DNA of 64,000 bases from Neorhizobium petrolearium (GCF_017873175.1 NZ_JAGGJW010000003.1:310001-374000); one strand, 5' to 3'; positions 7,898 to 18,946 are shown, numbered from the stretch's first letter. The notes: generated by a model not told the origin, from the letters alone. Numbers and translations are program-made.

Positions 7898-9817
7898 GTG
7901 TCACTCGATCTGATCACGATCGGCCGATCATCAGTCGATTTGTACGGAGTACAGGTCGGCGGGCGGCTGGAGGATATGGCCTCCTTCAACAAGTATATCG
8001 GCGGATCACCGACCAACATCGCCGCCGGGACTGCCCGCCTCGGCCTGAAATCGGCGCTCATCACCCGCGTCGGCGACGAGCATATGGGCCGCTTCATCCG
8101 CGAGCAGCTCGAACGCGAAGGCGTCGACGTCCGTGGCGTCAGAACCGATCCCGAGCGGCTGACAGCGCTGGTCCTGCTCGGCATTCGCGATCAGGAACAG
8201 TTCCCGCTGATCTTCTATCGCGAGAACTGTGCCGATATGGCCATTTGCGAGGACGATATCGACCCGGCCTTCATCGCGGAAGCTCGCTGTGTCTGCGCCA
8301 CGGGCACGCATCTGTCACACCCTCGCACGGAGGCTGCCGTTTTCAAGGCACTGAAACTGGCCCGGGAGAACGGCGCTCGCACTGCGCTTGACATTGATTA
8401 CCGGCCGAATCTGTGGGGGCTGGCCGGCCATGACGCGGGCGAAAGCCGCTTCATCGAATCCCGGCACGTTACTGCAAAGCTACAGTCCACGCTCTCCTTG
8501 TTCGACCTTATCGTCGGCACCGAAGAAGAGTTCCATATCGCCGGCGGATCGACCGACACGCTGGAAGCGCTTCGAGCGGTCAGAGCGGTTTCGAAGGCGA
8601 CACTGGTCTGCAAGCGCGGTCCGATGGGGGCTGTTGTCTTTGACGGCGAGATTCCGGATTCTCTCGACAAGGGCCAGACCGGCCAAGGCTTTCCGATCGA
8701 AGTCTTCAATGTGCTTGGAGCTGGTGACGGCTTCATGTCCGGCCTCCTCAAAGGCTGGCTGAGCGGAGAAGACTGGCCGGCCAGCTTGAAATATGCCAAC
8801 GCCTGCGGCGCCTTCGCCGTTTCGCGGCACGGCTGCACTCCCGCCTATCCGAGCTGGGAGGAGCTGCAATATTTCTTCCGCACCGGCATTCGCAACAAGG
8901 CGCTCCGCAAGGATGAGGCACTTGAACAGGTCCACTGGTCCACGAACCGCAACGGGGATTGGCCGGAAATGCGGGTCTTTGCGTTCGATCATCGCATGCA
9001 GATCGAAGCGATCGCGAAAGAGGCCGGAGCCGATCCAGCGAAGATCGATGCCTTTAAGAGCCTTTGCCTAAGAGCCACGCTCGATGTCGCGGCAGGACGC
9101 CCCGGCTATGGCATCCTCTGCGACAGCCGTCTGGGGCGCGAGACGCTCTACAAGGCGACTGGAACCGGTCTCTGGATCGGACGCCCGGTGGAGTTGCCGG
9201 GCTCGCGTCCCCTCGTTCTGGAGCCGGAGCTCGGGCCGGATCTTGGCGGCCTGTCTGAATGGCCTATCAACAACGTCGCCAAGGTGTTGTGTTTCTATCA
9301 TCCCGACGACGACGCTCAGATGAAGCGGCAGCAGGAGGAGATGGTCTCACGTCTGTTTGCGGCCACCCGAAGGAACCGGCTGGAATTCCTCCTGGAGGTA
9401 ATCCCTTCAAAAGTCGGACCAATGGATGATGGAACCGTCGCCGCGGTGATCGAACGTCTCTACGAGATCGGGGTCTATCCGGACTGGTGGAAACTGGAGC
9501 CGATGAAAACAGCAGCATCCTGGTCGAAAGCCTGCGACGCGATCGTCAAACACGATCCTTGTACCCGAGGCATCGTGGTGCTCGGATTGGATGCACCCAT
9601 CGAGGAACTGAAGGAGAGCTTTCGCACCGCCGCCCGTTTTGATCTCGTCAAGGGGTTCGCAGTCGGGCGCACAATCTTCGGCGATAGTGCGCGGAAGTGG
9701 CTTGCCCGGGAGATCACAGACGAAACGGCTATCGCCGACATGGCAGCCAGATATCGCGAGTTGTGCGCGATCTGGGACCGTGCGCGCGAGGACAGCCGCG
9801 AGGAGAAAGTGGCATGA
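7898..9817 (+). CDS. iolC: Bifunctional 5-dehydro-2-deoxygluconokinase with C-terminal DUF2090 domain
   Basis: A 639-residue two-domain protein. Residues about 1-325 are a PfkB sugar kinase (GGSPTNIAAGTARLG near the N-terminus; the catalytic VLGAGDGFMSG motif near residue 275) that phosphorylates 5-dehydro-2-deoxygluconate. Residues about 340-635 are a DUF2090, aldolase-like domain (VFAFDHRMQIEAIAKEAG, DWWKLEP, VKGFAVGRTIFG), which may perform the following aldol cleavage in the manner of IolJ. The start is GTG 7898 with GGGAGGAT seven bases upstream. The stop overlaps iolD as ATGA. This fusion is common in proteobacterial iol operons. Confidence 0.92.
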   Translation: MSLDLITIGRSSVDLYGVQVGGRLEDMASFNKYIGGSPTNIAAGTARLGLKSALITRVGDEHMGRFIREQLEREGVDVRGVRTDPERLTALVLLGIRDQEQFPLIFYRENCADMAICEDDIDPAFIAEARCVCATGTHLSHPRTEAAVFKALKLARENGARTALDIDYRPNLWGLAGHDAGESRFIESRHVTAKLQSTLSLFDLIVGTEEEFHIAGGSTDTLEALRAVRAVSKATLVCKRGPMGAVVFDGEIPDSLDKGQTGQGFPIEVFNVLGAGDGFMSGLLKGWLSGEDWPASLKYANACGAFAVSRHGCTPAYPSWEELQYFFRTGIRNKALRKDEALEQVHWSTNRNGDWPEMRVFAFDHRMQIEAIAKEAGADPAKIDAFKSLCLRATLDVAAGRPGYGILCDSRLGRETLYKATGTGLWIGRPVELPGSRPLVLEPELGPDLGGLSEWPINNVAKVLCFYHPDDDAQMKRQQEEMVSRLFAATRRNRLEFLLEVIPSKVGPMDDGTVAAVIERLYEIGVYPDWWKLEPMKTAASWSKACDAIVKHDPCTRGIVVLGLDAPIEELKESFRTAARFDLVKGFAVGRTIFGDSARKWLAREITDETAIADMAARYRELCAIWDRAREDSREEKVA

Positions 9818-11637
9818 AAACGATAAGGCTCACGGCCGCGCAAGCGATGGTGCGTTATCTCGCCAGTCAAATGACCGAGGAGGGTGAATCTTTCATCGCC
9901 GGGATGTGGGCGATTTTCGGTCATGGCAATGTCGCCGGGATGGGAGAAGCCCTTGCGGGAATCAAGGACAAATTGACGACCTATCGCGGCCAGAACGAGC
10001 AGTCGATGGCCCATGCCGCCATCGCCTATTCCAAGCAGTTGCGACGCAGGCGCGCCATGGCGGTGACGTCATCTATCGGCCCTGGAGCGACCAATATGGT
10101 GACTGCGGCCGCGCTTGCTCACGTCAACCGTCTCCCGGTTCTATTGATTCCGGGTGACGTCTTTGCCAACCGGGGTCCCGATCCCGTCCTGCAGCAAATC
10201 GAGGATTTCGGCGATGGCATCGTCACGGTGAATGACTGCTTCCGTCCGGTGAGTCGTTACTTCGACCGCATCACGCGCCCGGAGCAGCTGCTGACCGCAT
10301 TGCCGCGAGCCATGCGGATCATGACCGATCCTGCCGAGTGCGGTCCCGTGACCCTCGCCTTCTGTCAGGACGTCCAGGCCGAGGCCTACGACTATCCCGA
10401 GAGCTTTTTCGAGAAGAAGACCTGGTATCGGCGGCGGCCCCGCCCCGACGAGCACGAGTTGCGGCGCGCCGTGGATGCCATCAAGGCGGCCAGGAAGCCG
10501 GTCATCGTCGCAGGTGGAGGCGTGCACTTCTCGGATGCAACAGAAGAGTTGAAGGCATTTGCCGAGCGCCATCGCGTTCCCGTGGTCGAGACTCAAGCCG
10601 GCAAATCGGCTTTGCCCTGGGATCATGACGCCAATTTCGGCCCGGTGGGCGTGACCGGCGCATCAAGCGCCAATGCCGTCTGCGCGGACGCAGACCTCAT
10701 TATTGGCGCCGGCACGCGTTTCCAGGATTTCACAACCGGCTCCTGGGCTCTGTTCCGCTATCCCGAACGCCGCATCCTGTCACTGAACGTGCAGCCTTAC
10801 GACAGCACCAAGCGCGACGCGATCCCGCTCGTCTGTGATGCGAAAGCGGGGCTTGCGCTTCTCAGCGAGGCGCTGGGCGACCATCGCTTCAGCGAGTTTC
10901 CCGCCAACCTGAAACAAGCTTGGCTTGCCGGCTCCGATGCGATCACCGCCGCACCAAAAGATGCGAACACCCTGCCGACAGACATGCAGGTGATCGGCGC
11001 AATCCAGCGTGCGGCGGTCGACAATACCGTCGTCATGTGCGCCGCCGGCACTATGCCGGGAGAATTGCATCAGCTCTGGAAGGCCGGGCGGCCCCTCTCC
11101 TATCACATGGAATACGGCTTTTCCTGCATGGGATACGAGATTGCCGGAGGGCTTGGTATCAAGATGGCCGAACCGGACCGCGACGTGATCGTCATGGTCG
11201 GCGACGGCTCGTACATGATGATGAACTCGGAGCTCGCGACCGCCGTCGCCATGGGCGTCAAGATCACCGTCGTTATCACCGATAATCGTGGTTACGGCTG
11301 CATCAACCGGCTGCAGATGGCGACAGGCAGCGCCGAGTTCAACAATCTCTACGAACACACCAGCCAGACCCACGCAATGCAGATCGATTTCGTCGCGCAC
11401 GCCGCCTCCATGGGAGCGCGGGCGGTCAAGGTTGCATCCATTGCGGAGCTGGAGATCGAGCTGGAGATGGCGCGCGATGCCGAAAAGGCGACCGTGATCG
11501 TTATCGACACCGATCCCTATCCCACACCGGATGTCGGTGGCTTCTGGTGGGATGTCGCAGTCCCCGAGGTTTCGCCTCGCAGCCAAGTCAACGAGGCCCG
11601 CCTCCGCTACGAAACGGCGCTGAAGGAAAGACGCTAG
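9814..11637 (+). CDS. iolD: 3D-(3,5/4)-trihydroxycyclohexane-1,2-dione hydrolase
   Basis: A 607-residue thiamine-diphosphate enzyme that opens the ring of the trihydroxycyclohexanedione intermediate to 5-deoxyglucuronate. The N-terminal half carries the acetolactate-synthase-type domain with [15 protein letters not shown] (glutamate for TPP activation) and [15 protein letters not shown]. The C-terminal TPP motif begins [11 protein letters not shown] and ends ITDNRGYG. The frame is open further upstream, but ATG 9814 overlaps the iolC stop. It is third in the iol order and one base from iolE. Confidence 0.94.
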   Translation: MKTIRLTAAQAMVRYLASQMTEEGESFIAGMWAIFGHGNVAGMGEALAGIKDKLTTYRGQNEQSMAHAAIAYSKQLRRRRAMAVTSSIGPGATNMVTAAALAHVNRLPVLLIPGDVFANRGPDPVLQQIEDFGDGIVTVNDCFRPVSRYFDRITRPEQLLTALPRAMRIMTDPAECGPVTLAFCQDVQAEAYDYPESFFEKKTWYRRRPRPDEHELRRAVDAIKAARKPVIVAGGGVHFSDATEELKAFAERHRVPVVETQAGKSALPWDHDANFGPVGVTGASSANAVCADADLIIGAGTRFQDFTTGSWALFRYPERRILSLNVQPYDSTKRDAIPLVCDAKAGLALLSEALGDHRFSEFPANLKQAWLAGSDAITAAPKDANTLPTDMQVIGAIQRAAVDNTVVMCAAGTMPGELHQLWKAGRPLSYHMEYGFSCMGYEIAGGLGIKMAEPDRDVIVMVGDGSYMMMNSELATAVAMGVKITVVITDNRGYGCINRLQMATGSAEFNNLYEHTSQTHAMQIDFVAHAASMGARAVKVASIAELEIELEMARDAEKATVIVIDTDPYPTPDVGGFWWDVAVPEVSPRSQVNEARLRYETALKERR

Positions 11638-11638
11638 C

Positions 11639-12550
11639 ATGATTCTCTACGGCACCAATCCCATCGCCTGGTCGAACGACGACGACCGTTCGCTCGGCGC
11701 CCATATCAGCCTCGACCAATGCCTGGACGAAGCGTTTAAAATCGGATTCGACGGCATCGAGAAGGGGCACAAATTCCCGCAGGAGCCGCAAGCTTTGAAA
11801 ACCGCACTGGAACCGCGCGGGCTGTGTTATGTATCCGGCTGGCATTCGCTGAACCTGCTTACGAATTCGGTCGAGGAAGAAAAGACCGCCATGCAACCGG
11901 CGCTCGATCTCCTCAAAACGATGGGCTCGAAGGTGATCATCGTCTGCGAAACCTCGAACGCGATCCACGGCGACGACAACAAAGCGTTGAACAACCGGCC
12001 GAAACTCGCCGAGGATCAATGGAAATCCTTTGGTGCGGGTGTCGAGACGCTGGCCGAATATGCGGCAAGCCAGGGAATTACGCTGGTCTATCACCATCAC
12101 ATGGGAACGATCGTTGAAAGCGAAGACGAAATCGACAAGCTGATGGAGAATAGCGGCCCGCACACCAAGCTCTTGCTCGATACCGGCCATTGCCTGTTCG
12201 GCGGCGGGGATCCGGAGCGCGTCGCGAGCAAGTACATGGCGCGCGTCAGTCATATCCATGCGAAAAACGTGCGGCCGGAAATCGCCCGTCAGGTTCGGGA
12301 GGGGAACCTCTCCTTCCTTGAAGGTGTCCGGCGCGGCGTCTTCACGGTTCCCGGCGATCGGGAAGGGGGCGTGGACTTCTCGCCAGTGCTGAAGATTGCC
12401 GCCGAACACGGCTACCGGGGCTGGCTTGTGATCGAAGCCGAGCAGGACCCGGATGTGCGCAACCCGTTCGAATACCAGAGCCTCGGGCTTTCCTCGCTGA
12501 AGGCGATGGCGAAGGCTGCCGGGCTGGACAAGGCGGAGGCGGCTGCATGA
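11639..12550 (+). CDS. iolE: myo-Inosose-2 dehydratase
   Basis: A 303-residue TIM-barrel enzyme of the AP-endonuclease 2 superfamily that dehydrates 2-keto-myo-inositol to the cyclohexanedione used by IolD. It shows [12 protein letters not shown] at the N-terminus, [12 protein letters not shown], metal-ligand regions YHHHMGT and [11 protein letters not shown], and [10 protein letters not shown]. Length and order (C-D-E-B) match known iol operons. Its stop overlaps the iolB start as ATGA. Confidence 0.94.
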   Translation: MILYGTNPIAWSNDDDRSLGAHISLDQCLDEAFKIGFDGIEKGHKFPQEPQALKTALEPRGLCYVSGWHSLNLLTNSVEEEKTAMQPALDLLKTMGSKVIIVCETSNAIHGDDNKALNNRPKLAEDQWKSFGAGVETLAEYAASQGITLVYHHHMGTIVESEDEIDKLMENSGPHTKLLLDTGHCLFGGGDPERVASKYMARVSHIHAKNVRPEIARQVREGNLSFLEGVRRGVFTVPGDREGGVDFSPVLKIAAEHGYRGWLVIEAEQDPDVRNPFEYQSLGLSSLKAMAKAAGLDKAEAAA

Positions 12551-13356
12551 CAAACCTGCTTCGAAAGCCGAAAGGCATATCCGGCAAAGTCCATGGCGTG
12601 ACGCCCAAGGATGCGGGGTGGGGATATGTCGGTTTCGGACTCTATAAACTGAAACCCGGCGAAACCGCCGCGGAGAAGACCGGAGACAAGGAAGCCATCC
12701 TTGTGCTTGTCGAAGGCAAGGCCGAGATCAGCGGCGGGGGCAAGAATTTCGGAGAACTCGGCGACCGGATGAACGTGTTCGAACGCAAGCCGCCGCATTG
12801 CGTCTACATTCCCGCAGATTCCGAGTGGAGCGCCTGCGCCACCACCGACTGCGAACTGGCTGTCTGCACCGCACCGGGAAAACCCGGCCGCGAGGCAATG
12901 GCGATCGGTCCCGAAGGCCTGACGCTCAACACGCGCGGCAAGGATGCCAATATGCGCTACATCTATCCGATCGCGATGGAGGAGCGCGATGTGGCCGACA
13001 GCCTGCTCGTGACGGAGGTCTTCACTCCTCCCGGAAACTGGTCCTCCTATCCTCCGCATCGGCATGACGAGGACAATTTCCCTGACATGACCTATCTGGA
13101 AGAGACCTATTATCATCGGCTCAATCCGTCGCAGGGTTTTGGCTTCCAGCGCGTCTTTACGGAGGATGGTTCGCTCGACGAGACCATGGCCGTCTCGGAC
13201 GGCGACCTGGTTCTGGTGCCCAAGGGGCACCATCCCTGCGGCGCGCCCTACGGTTATGAGATGTACTACCTCAATGTCATGGCCGGCCCGATCCGCAAAT
13301 GGCGGTTCAAGAATCATCCGGACCACGACTGGATTTTCCGGCGCGACAATCCGTGA
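12547..13356 (+). CDS. iolB: 5-Deoxy-glucuronate isomerase
   Basis: A 269-residue double-cupin protein of the IolB/KduI family that isomerises 5-deoxy-glucuronate to 5-dehydro-2-deoxygluconate, the kinase substrate of IolC. Cupin features are visible: [12 protein letters not shown] in the first half and [34 protein letters not shown] and VLVPKGHHP in the second, giving the metal-binding His/Glu set. It is coupled to iolE by ATGA and is the last classical iol gene here. No iolA (methylmalonate-semialdehyde dehydrogenase) is present in the window. Confidence 0.94.
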   Translation: MTNLLRKPKGISGKVHGVTPKDAGWGYVGFGLYKLKPGETAAEKTGDKEAILVLVEGKAEISGGGKNFGELGDRMNVFERKPPHCVYIPADSEWSACATTDCELAVCTAPGKPGREAMAIGPEGLTLNTRGKDANMRYIYPIAMEERDVADSLLVTEVFTPPGNWSSYPPHRHDEDNFPDMTYLEETYYHRLNPSQGFGFQRVFTEDGSLDETMAVSDGDLVLVPKGHHPCGAPYGYEMYYLNVMAGPIRKWRFKNHPDHDWIFRRDNP

Positions 13357-13395
13357 CGCGCCGTTCGATATTCGCATGCCGTTCGGGAGGATGAG

Positions 13396-14517
13396 ATGAC
13401 AGGTTTGGGCGTCGGCCTGATCGGCACAGGCTATATGGGCAAATGCCATGCCCTGGCGTGGAATTCGGCTGCCGGCGTGTTCGGCGATGTGGAGCGGCCG
13501 AGGCTGGTGGCACTCGCCGAAGTGAATGCCGACCTCGCCGCCCGCAAGGCCGCCGAGCTGGGCTTCGCCACTTCGACGGGTAACTGGAGGGACGTCATCG
13601 ACAATCCGGACGTGGACGTCGTCTCCGTCACCACGCCGAACGCCTTTCATGCAGACATGGCGATCGCCGCGCTCGAAGCCGGAAAGCATGTCTGGTGCGA
13701 GAAGCCGATGGCGCCGCTGCTTGCCGATGCAGAACGCATGCAGACGGCGGCCGCGCGATCCGGCAAGGTCGCCGCGATGGGCTACAATTATATCCAGAAC
13801 CCGATGATCCGTCATATCAAGGCGCTGATTGACGCGGGCGCAATCGGTACCGTCAATCATCTCCGCGTCGAAATGGACGAGGATTTCATGGCCGATCCAC
13901 AGGCCCCCTTCTATTGGAAGAGCGAGGCAAGCTCTGGCTATGGTGCGCTCGACGATTTCGCCGTGCACCCCTTGTCATTGCTCTTCGTCCTCTTCGGTCA
14001 TGTGGAGGCAGTCATCGCCGACATTGTAAAACCCTATGCCGAACGGCCGATTGCCGATGGCGGATCGCGCGCGGTCGAGAACCATGATATCGCAAGCGTC
14101 CTGCTGCGGCTTGAGGGCGGCATCTCCGGCGTGCTCATGGCCAACCGCTCCGCCTGGGGTCGAAAAGGCCGCATCGCCTTGCAGATCTTCGGTTCCACAG
14201 GTTCGATCCTCTTCGATCAGGAACAGATGAACGAGATCGAACTCTTCCAGAATGCCGGGGGAAAAGCGGAACAGGGCTTCCGCAGGATTTTGGCTGCTCC
14301 GGTCCATGCGCCCTATGATCGCTTCATCCCCGCACCCGGCCACGGCCTTGGCTTCAACGACCTGAAGATCATCGAATGCCGGGAATTGATATCGGCGATC
14401 AGAGGCGAAAAAGCGCACCTGATCCACTTCGATGACGGCTTGAGGATCGAGCGCAGCATCCACGCCATGGCCCGTTCCTTTGCAGAACGCCGCTGGGTCC
14501 GCCCCCTGGAAAGCTAA
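13396..14517 (+). CDS. Gfo/Idh/MocA family oxidoreductase, probably an inositol-pathway dehydrogenase
   Basis: A 373-residue NAD(P)-dependent dehydrogenase. Motifs are LIGTGYMGKCHALAW at the N-terminus, VVSVTTPNAFHADMA, the family lysine in WCEKPMAPL, and a long C-terminal substrate domain with SSGYGALDDFAVHPLSLL. It is preceded by GGGAGG and lies 39 bases after iolB. It is distinct from idhA, so it probably handles another inositol isomer (scyllo- or chiro-) or its keto form, as paralogues often do in rhizobia. The exact substrate cannot be read from sequence. Its last 4 bases overlap the convergent gene on the other strand. Confidence 0.8.
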   Translation: MTGLGVGLIGTGYMGKCHALAWNSAAGVFGDVERPRLVALAEVNADLAARKAAELGFATSTGNWRDVIDNPDVDVVSVTTPNAFHADMAIAALEAGKHVWCEKPMAPLLADAERMQTAAARSGKVAAMGYNYIQNPMIRHIKALIDAGAIGTVNHLRVEMDEDFMADPQAPFYWKSEASSGYGALDDFAVHPLSLLFVLFGHVEAVIADIVKPYAERPIADGGSRAVENHDIASVLLRLEGGISGVLMANRSAWGRKGRIALQIFGSTGSILFDQEQMNEIELFQNAGGKAEQGFRRILAAPVHAPYDRFIPAPGHGLGFNDLKIIECRELISAIRGEKAHLIHFDDGLRIERSIHAMARSFAERRWVRPLES

Positions 14518-15341
14518 GCGCTCTCCAGGGAATGGAGATGCAAGGACATGAAATCCATGCTGGCCCTCAATGCTGCGGCCGGATCGTCGAGTTCATGCAC
14601 CTCTTCGGCAAAGGGCTCAAAGGAGAATGATCCTTCATAGCCACCACGGAGCAGCGTGCGAATCTGGCCAAGGTTATCGAGACGATCGCCTGCATCCACC
14701 AGCACTCGGTGGGAGTCGCGCAAACCGCCGACCGGCGTCCTCCTATCGGTCACGCCTGAAATATGCACCAGGCCGGTCAGCTGCGGAAAGAAATCCGCTT
14801 CTTCCGCGAGCATGTGGTGAAAGGTATCGTGAACCAGCCGGAAGGTCTTTTCGAAACCAAGTTCTCCGATTGCGTCAGCCGCTTCCCTCTTCGAACGCAG
14901 CGAGCAGCCGACAAAACCCAGGGGCTCGACAAGCCCAATGAGGCCCGCATCGTCGAGCAGCGGCCGCAACTGCCGCAGCGCGATCCTCAGGTCGCCGAGC
15001 CTGTCCTTGCCGGCATGGCTATGACCATCATTGACGGGAACGAGGACAAGCGCCTTCGCACCGCAAGCCTCGGCATAGGACACAAGGGCGCGCGCCTCGG
15101 TCTCACGCGCACCATTCCACTTGTTGAAGCGCTGCAATGCATTGATCGAAAGAATCGAGAGGTTCCGCTCCTCGGCGGTCGCTTTGACGTCTGCGGGAGG
15201 CGTACCGTCGAGGATTGCCCGACCGGGAAGATCGTTGCGGATTTCGACGGCGCTGATGCCCAGCCTCTTTGCAAGATCGAAAAACGAGCCGAGCGGCAGG
15301 CGGGTCGCCGCTATATGATTGAGGCCGAAGGCGATCGCCAT
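14514..15341 (-). CDS. Sugar-isomerase/epimerase-like TIM barrel, possibly an inosose isomerase (IolI type)
   Basis: A 275-residue xylose-isomerase-like TIM-barrel protein. Visible elements are LGISAVEIRNDLPG, ILSINALQRFNKW, VLVPVNDGHSH, IGLVEPLGF (metal-binding Glu), VHDTFHHMLAEE, LVHISGVTD and GGYEGSFSFEPF. These fit a divalent-metal isomerase of the IolI or hydroxypyruvate-isomerase type. The frame extends upstream, but the ATG at 15341 follows the permease stop by 16 bases and has AAGGA upstream. It is the last gene of the inositol-importer operon, which favours a role in isomerising an inosose. Confidence 0.72.
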   Translation of the reverse strand: MAIAFGLNHIAATRLPLGSFFDLAKRLGISAVEIRNDLPGRAILDGTPPADVKATAEERNLSILSINALQRFNKWNGARETEARALVSYAEACGAKALVLVPVNDGHSHAGKDRLGDLRIALRQLRPLLDDAGLIGLVEPLGFVGCSLRSKREAADAIGELGFEKTFRLVHDTFHHMLAEEADFFPQLTGLVHISGVTDRRTPVGGLRDSHRVLVDAGDRLDNLGQIRTLLRGGYEGSFSFEPFAEEVHELDDPAAALRASMDFMSLHLHSLESA

Positions 15342-15357
15342 CGCAGATGTTCCTTGT

Positions 15358-16386
15358 TCAGCGCTGGGCACGCTTCTTTTGGCGATAGACATCGGCGACG
15401 ACAGCGGCAACGATGATCATGCCTTTGACGATCTCCTGATAATAAGCATCGACTCTCAGGAAGGTGAAGCCGGAGGTCATGACGCCAAGGATGATGGTGC
15501 CGATGACCGTGCCGGTGATCCGTCCTGCACCGCCGGCGAGCGAAGTGCCGCCGATGACCGCTGCAGCGATGGCATCGAGCTCATACATTACACCCATGCC
15601 AGCCTGCGCCGTTTGCGCACGGGCAGCAGTCACCACACCGGCAAGTCCGGCAAGCATGCCGGCAATTGCATAGACCTTGACGATATGCCGTTCCACATCG
15701 ATGCCCGATACCCGCGCCGCCTGGACATTCGCACCGATGGCATAGGTAAACTTGCCGTAGCGGGTATATCGCAGCGCCACGTGGAAGATGACCGCAACCA
15801 GGAGGAAGACCACGACCGGCCATATGCTTGTTCCGACGAAAGTGAACTGCTCGGTGAGACCAGAGACCGGCTGGCCTTTGGTGTACCACTTCGAAATGCC
15901 GCGGGCGGTCACCATCATGCCAAGCGTGGCGATGAAGGGCGGAATTTTTGTCTTGGCGATCAGCTGTCCATTGATGTAGCCGGCCAGAAGTCCCGCCAGA
16001 ATGCCGACCCCGATCGGAATGAAGAACGGCAGGTCCGTCAAGCTCGGGTAGAGTGCGCGCGGCCAGGTGGAGGACTGGGCGAAGCTGGCGGACAACATGG
16101 CCGTCATGCCGACGACCGATCCGGACGAGAGATCGATCCCACCGGTGATGATGACCTGGGTCACCCCCACCGCAATGATCCCGATCACCGATACCTGCAG
16201 GATCATGATTGTCAGTCGCTGCTGATTGAGCAGGAAGCTCTGCCCGACGAAGATCCAGCCGAGCAGTTCATAGACCAAGGCTATGCCGATCAACACGAGG
16301 AAGATGTTCACCTCCGGCGGCATCCGCCTCCGGCGATGGGCGGTCTTGACCTTCAGGTCAGGTTTGACAAGGCTTTCGCTGCTCAT
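15358..16386 (-). CDS. iatP: Inositol ABC transporter permease
   Basis: A 342-residue RbsC-family membrane protein (BPD_transp_2) with about ten hydrophobic segments. VTQVIITGGIDLSSGSVVGMTAM is the hallmark of ribose/inositol-type permeases, and GGTSLAGGAGRITGTVIGTII lies near the C-terminus. It sits between its ATPase and the TIM-barrel gene. The symbol follows rhizobial inositol importers and rests on the iol neighbourhood; another carbohydrate is possible. Confidence 0.85.
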   Translation of the reverse strand: MSSESLVKPDLKVKTAHRRRRMPPEVNIFLVLIGIALVYELLGWIFVGQSFLLNQQRLTIMILQVSVIGIIAVGVTQVIITGGIDLSSGSVVGMTAMLSASFAQSSTWPRALYPSLTDLPFFIPIGVGILAGLLAGYINGQLIAKTKIPPFIATLGMMVTARGISKWYTKGQPVSGLTEQFTFVGTSIWPVVVFLLVAVIFHVALRYTRYGKFTYAIGANVQAARVSGIDVERHIVKVYAIAGMLAGLAGVVTAARAQTAQAGMGVMYELDAIAAAVIGGTSLAGGAGRITGTVIGTIILGVMTSGFTFLRVDAYYQEIVKGMIIVAAVVADVYRQKKRAQR

Positions 16387-16406
16387 TTTTCCTCCCCGAA
16401 GCCGCC

Positions 16407-17948
16407 CTAGTGTGAGGCGAGTTCCATGACTTTGACCTGTGTTGCTTCCTCCCGGGTCAGAAATCCGGTAACGCGACCTTCGTGCATGACCATGATCCGG
16501 TCGCTCATTCCGAGGATTTCCGGCATCTCCGAGGAGATCATGATGACAGCGACGCCTTGTTTCGCCATTTCCGTGACGAGACGGTGGATCTCGGCTTTAG
16601 CGCCGACATCAATGCCGCGCGTTGGTTCGTCAAGGATCAGTATGCGCGGATTGGTCAGCAGCCAGCGCCCGATCAGGACCTTCTGCTGATTGCCGCCGGA
16701 GAGGTTCTCGATCTTCTCCTGCAGGCTCGGGGTCTTCACCCTCAGCTTGCGACACATATCCTCACATGCCGCAGCAACATCCGTTTCATGAACGAAGCCA
16801 TTACTCACGAACTTGTCCTGCAGGACGGCGATCTGCATGTTCTCGAGAACATCGAGAATCAGCAAGCAGCCGGTGTCCTTCCGGTCTTCTGTCAGGAAAG
16901 CCATGCGATGACGGATGGCCGTGGTCGGATTGTCGATTACGACTTCCTTGCCGTCGATCGAGATCGTGCCCGATGTCGCAGGCGTGACACCGAACAAAGT
17001 CTCCGCGACGTTGGAACGCCCCGAACCGACCAGACCCGCAACGCCCAGGATTTCGCCGGCGCGCACCTCAAATGACACATCGCGGAAGATGCTTCCGAGC
17101 GTCAGTCCTTTGACCGAAAGGACGATCTCGCCGAGCGGTACGTCCTCCTTCGGAAACATCTGCGTGATCTCGCGGCCGACCATCATCCGAATGATGTCGT
17201 CGCGAGTGACGTCCTTGGAGGAGCGGGTGCCGATATATTTTCCGTCCCGGAAAACGGAAAACTCGTCCGCGATCTCAAAGAGTTCGTTCATCTTGTGAGT
17301 GATGTAGACGATGCCGATGCCTTGGTCGCGAAGACTGCGGATGATCTGGAAGAGGTGGCTGACCTCTCGCTCGGTCAGCGCCGAGGTCGGCTCGTCCATG
17401 ATCAGGACGTCGGATTCATAGGAAACCGCCTTGGCGATCTCGACCATCTGACGATTGGCGACGGAGAGTTCCTTGACCGGAGTCTCAGGATCGATTGCTA
17501 TGTTGAGACGCTGGAACAGCTCCTCCGTCCTGCGGCTCATCTCGCCATGATCGATCAGACCGAACCGGTTCAACGGCTCCCGACGGATCCAGATGTTCTC
17601 CGCCACCGTCATGTAAGCCATCAGATTCAGCTCCTGATGGATCATGGCAATTCCGTTTTCCAACGCGTCGAGAGGGGAATCCAGGCGGATATCGACCCCC
17701 TTGAGCTGTACGCGCCCCTGGTCTGGCTTGTAGATCCCCGCAAGTATTTTCATCAGCGTCGATTTACCCGCGCCGTTCTCGCCCATCAGCGCATGGACAC
17801 TGCCACGTTTGAGGCGAAAGGAGACGTCGTCGAGCGCGACGACACCCGGGAATTCCTTGCGGATACCCTCTGCCATCAGCAGGAACTCCGCGTTCGGGAT
17901 CGCACCGCTCTTGCGTATGGCGGCCATGGTTGCAGGGCTGACGGCCAT
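16407..17948 (-). CDS. iatA: Inositol ABC transporter ATPase (two nucleotide-binding domains)
   Basis: A 513-residue RbsA-type double ATPase. Domain 1 has Walker [10 protein letters not shown], signature [14 protein letters not shown] and Walker [12 protein letters not shown]. Domain 2 has a degenerate Walker A ([10 protein letters not shown]), as in RbsA, then [15 protein letters not shown] and [16 protein letters not shown]. The start was moved to the ATG preceded by GAGGAGGAGA. It energises the import of the substrate delivered by the binding protein at 18017-18946. Confidence 0.88.
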   Translation of the reverse strand: MAVSPATMAAIRKSGAIPNAEFLLMAEGIRKEFPGVVALDDVSFRLKRGSVHALMGENGAGKSTLMKILAGIYKPDQGRVQLKGVDIRLDSPLDALENGIAMIHQELNLMAYMTVAENIWIRREPLNRFGLIDHGEMSRRTEELFQRLNIAIDPETPVKELSVANRQMVEIAKAVSYESDVLIMDEPTSALTEREVSHLFQIIRSLRDQGIGIVYITHKMNELFEIADEFSVFRDGKYIGTRSSKDVTRDDIIRMMVGREITQMFPKEDVPLGEIVLSVKGLTLGSIFRDVSFEVRAGEILGVAGLVGSGRSNVAETLFGVTPATSGTISIDGKEVVIDNPTTAIRHRMAFLTEDRKDTGCLLILDVLENMQIAVLQDKFVSNGFVHETDVAAACEDMCRKLRVKTPSLQEKIENLSGGNQQKVLIGRWLLTNPRILILDEPTRGIDVGAKAEIHRLVTEMAKQGVAVIMISSEMPEILGMSDRIMVMHEGRVTGFLTREEATQVKVMELASH

Positions 17949-17978
17949 TTTCGTCTCCTCCTCTCGCAAAAAAGCGAA

Positions 17979-18008
17979 GCATGGGCCATGCCGAAGCGCA
18001 GCCCATGC
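17979..18008 (-). repeat. Intercistronic hairpin after the inositol-binding-protein gene
   Basis: GCATGGGC (17979-17986) and GCCCATGC (18001-18008) form a perfect 8-base stem around a 14-base loop, just after the binding-protein stop and before the ATPase start. Such stems often protect the upstream mRNA segment and raise binding-protein output over the membrane components. Confidence 0.55.
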
Positions 18009-18016
18009 AGAACGGA

Positions 18017-18946
18017 TCAGTTCTTGGCGATGAAATCCTTGACGTTTGCGGGCGTGACGAGCTGGAAGGGGATGTAAACCTTCTTGTCCACCTCCTCCCC
18101 TTTGGCAAGTTTCAGCGCAGCATCCAGCGCACCCTTGCCCTGGCCCGCGGCATCCTGAAACACAGTCGCATCCAGGTCACCCGCCTGCATGGCGGCAAGC
18201 GCGTCCTGGGTGGCGTCGACACCTGCGACGACGACGTTCTTCATATCCTTGCCGGCGGCCTTCAATGCTTGGATCGCGCCAATCGCCATCTCGTCATTGT
18301 TGGAGATCACGGCGTCAAATTCGATTCCACTGGAGAGCCAATTGGTGACAAGATCAGCACCTTGCGTGCGTTGCCAGTTGGCCGTCTGCTCCTCAACGAC
18401 TTTCATGCCTTTGCATTCATCAGCAGCGACGACGTCATGCACCGCCTTGGTGCGCATACGGGCGCCCTGGTTGGAAAGTTCGCCCATCATGATAACGACA
18501 TTACCCTTGCCGCCCAGCAGCCGACATACTTCCTTGGTTTCAAGCGTGCCAGCAACAATTTCCTCGGATGCCACGAAAGCCTGCTTGTCAGGCAGACTAT
18601 CCACATTCACCGGTTCGCGGTTCACGTAGACCAGCGGAATGCCCGCATCCGCAGCAATCTTGGACATGGCCGTGGTGGCATCGGTATCAACCGGGTTGAC
18701 GATAATCGCATCAACTCCGGCGGCGATAAAGTTCTGAATCTGACTCTGCTGCTTGGCGACATCGTTCTGCGCATCTTCGACCTGAAGTGTCACACCGTCG
18801 AGCGTCTTCGCATAGTCCTGCATGCCACTGCGCAGAACAGTCAGGAAGTTATCGTCGAACAACGCCATCGAAACACCAATGGTTTCAGCATGAGCCGCCG
18901 TGTTCAGCAAAACCGACAGAGCAGCGCTCAGGAAAAGCTTTTTCAT
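18017..18946 (-). CDS. Inositol ABC transporter substrate-binding protein
   Basis: A 309-residue periplasmic binding protein of the ribose/galactose type (Peripla_BP_4). The signal peptide is about residues 1-20, ending AAHA before ETIGVSMAL. Later stretches such as [29 protein letters not shown] and [21 protein letters not shown] are characteristic. The ATG was chosen for its GAGGAGG site. As first gene of the operon it is followed by the hairpin and then the ATPase and permease. Context makes inositol the likely ligand. Confidence 0.87.
   Translation of the reverse strand: MKKLFLSAALSVLLNTAAHAETIGVSMALFDDNFLTVLRSGMQDYAKTLDGVTLQVEDAQNDVAKQQSQIQNFIAAGVDAIIVNPVDTDATTAMSKIAADAGIPLVYVNREPVNVDSLPDKQAFVASEEIVAGTLETKEVCRLLGGKGNVVIMMGELSNQGARMRTKAVHDVVAADECKGMKVVEEQTANWQRTQGADLVTNWLSSGIEFDAVISNNDEMAIGAIQALKAAGKDMKNVVVAGVDATQDALAAMQAGDLDATVFQDAAGQGKGALDAALKLAKGEEVDKKVYIPFQLVTPANVKDFIAKN

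Noticed and set aside
12412..13968. 518-codon open frame on the minus strand
   Set aside because: Antisense across iolB and the Gfo/Idh gene; the composition is typical of a codon-bias shadow.
15319..16410. 363-codon open frame on the plus strand
   Set aside because: Antisense to the RbsC-type permease; rich in His, Asp and Gly with no recognisable fold.
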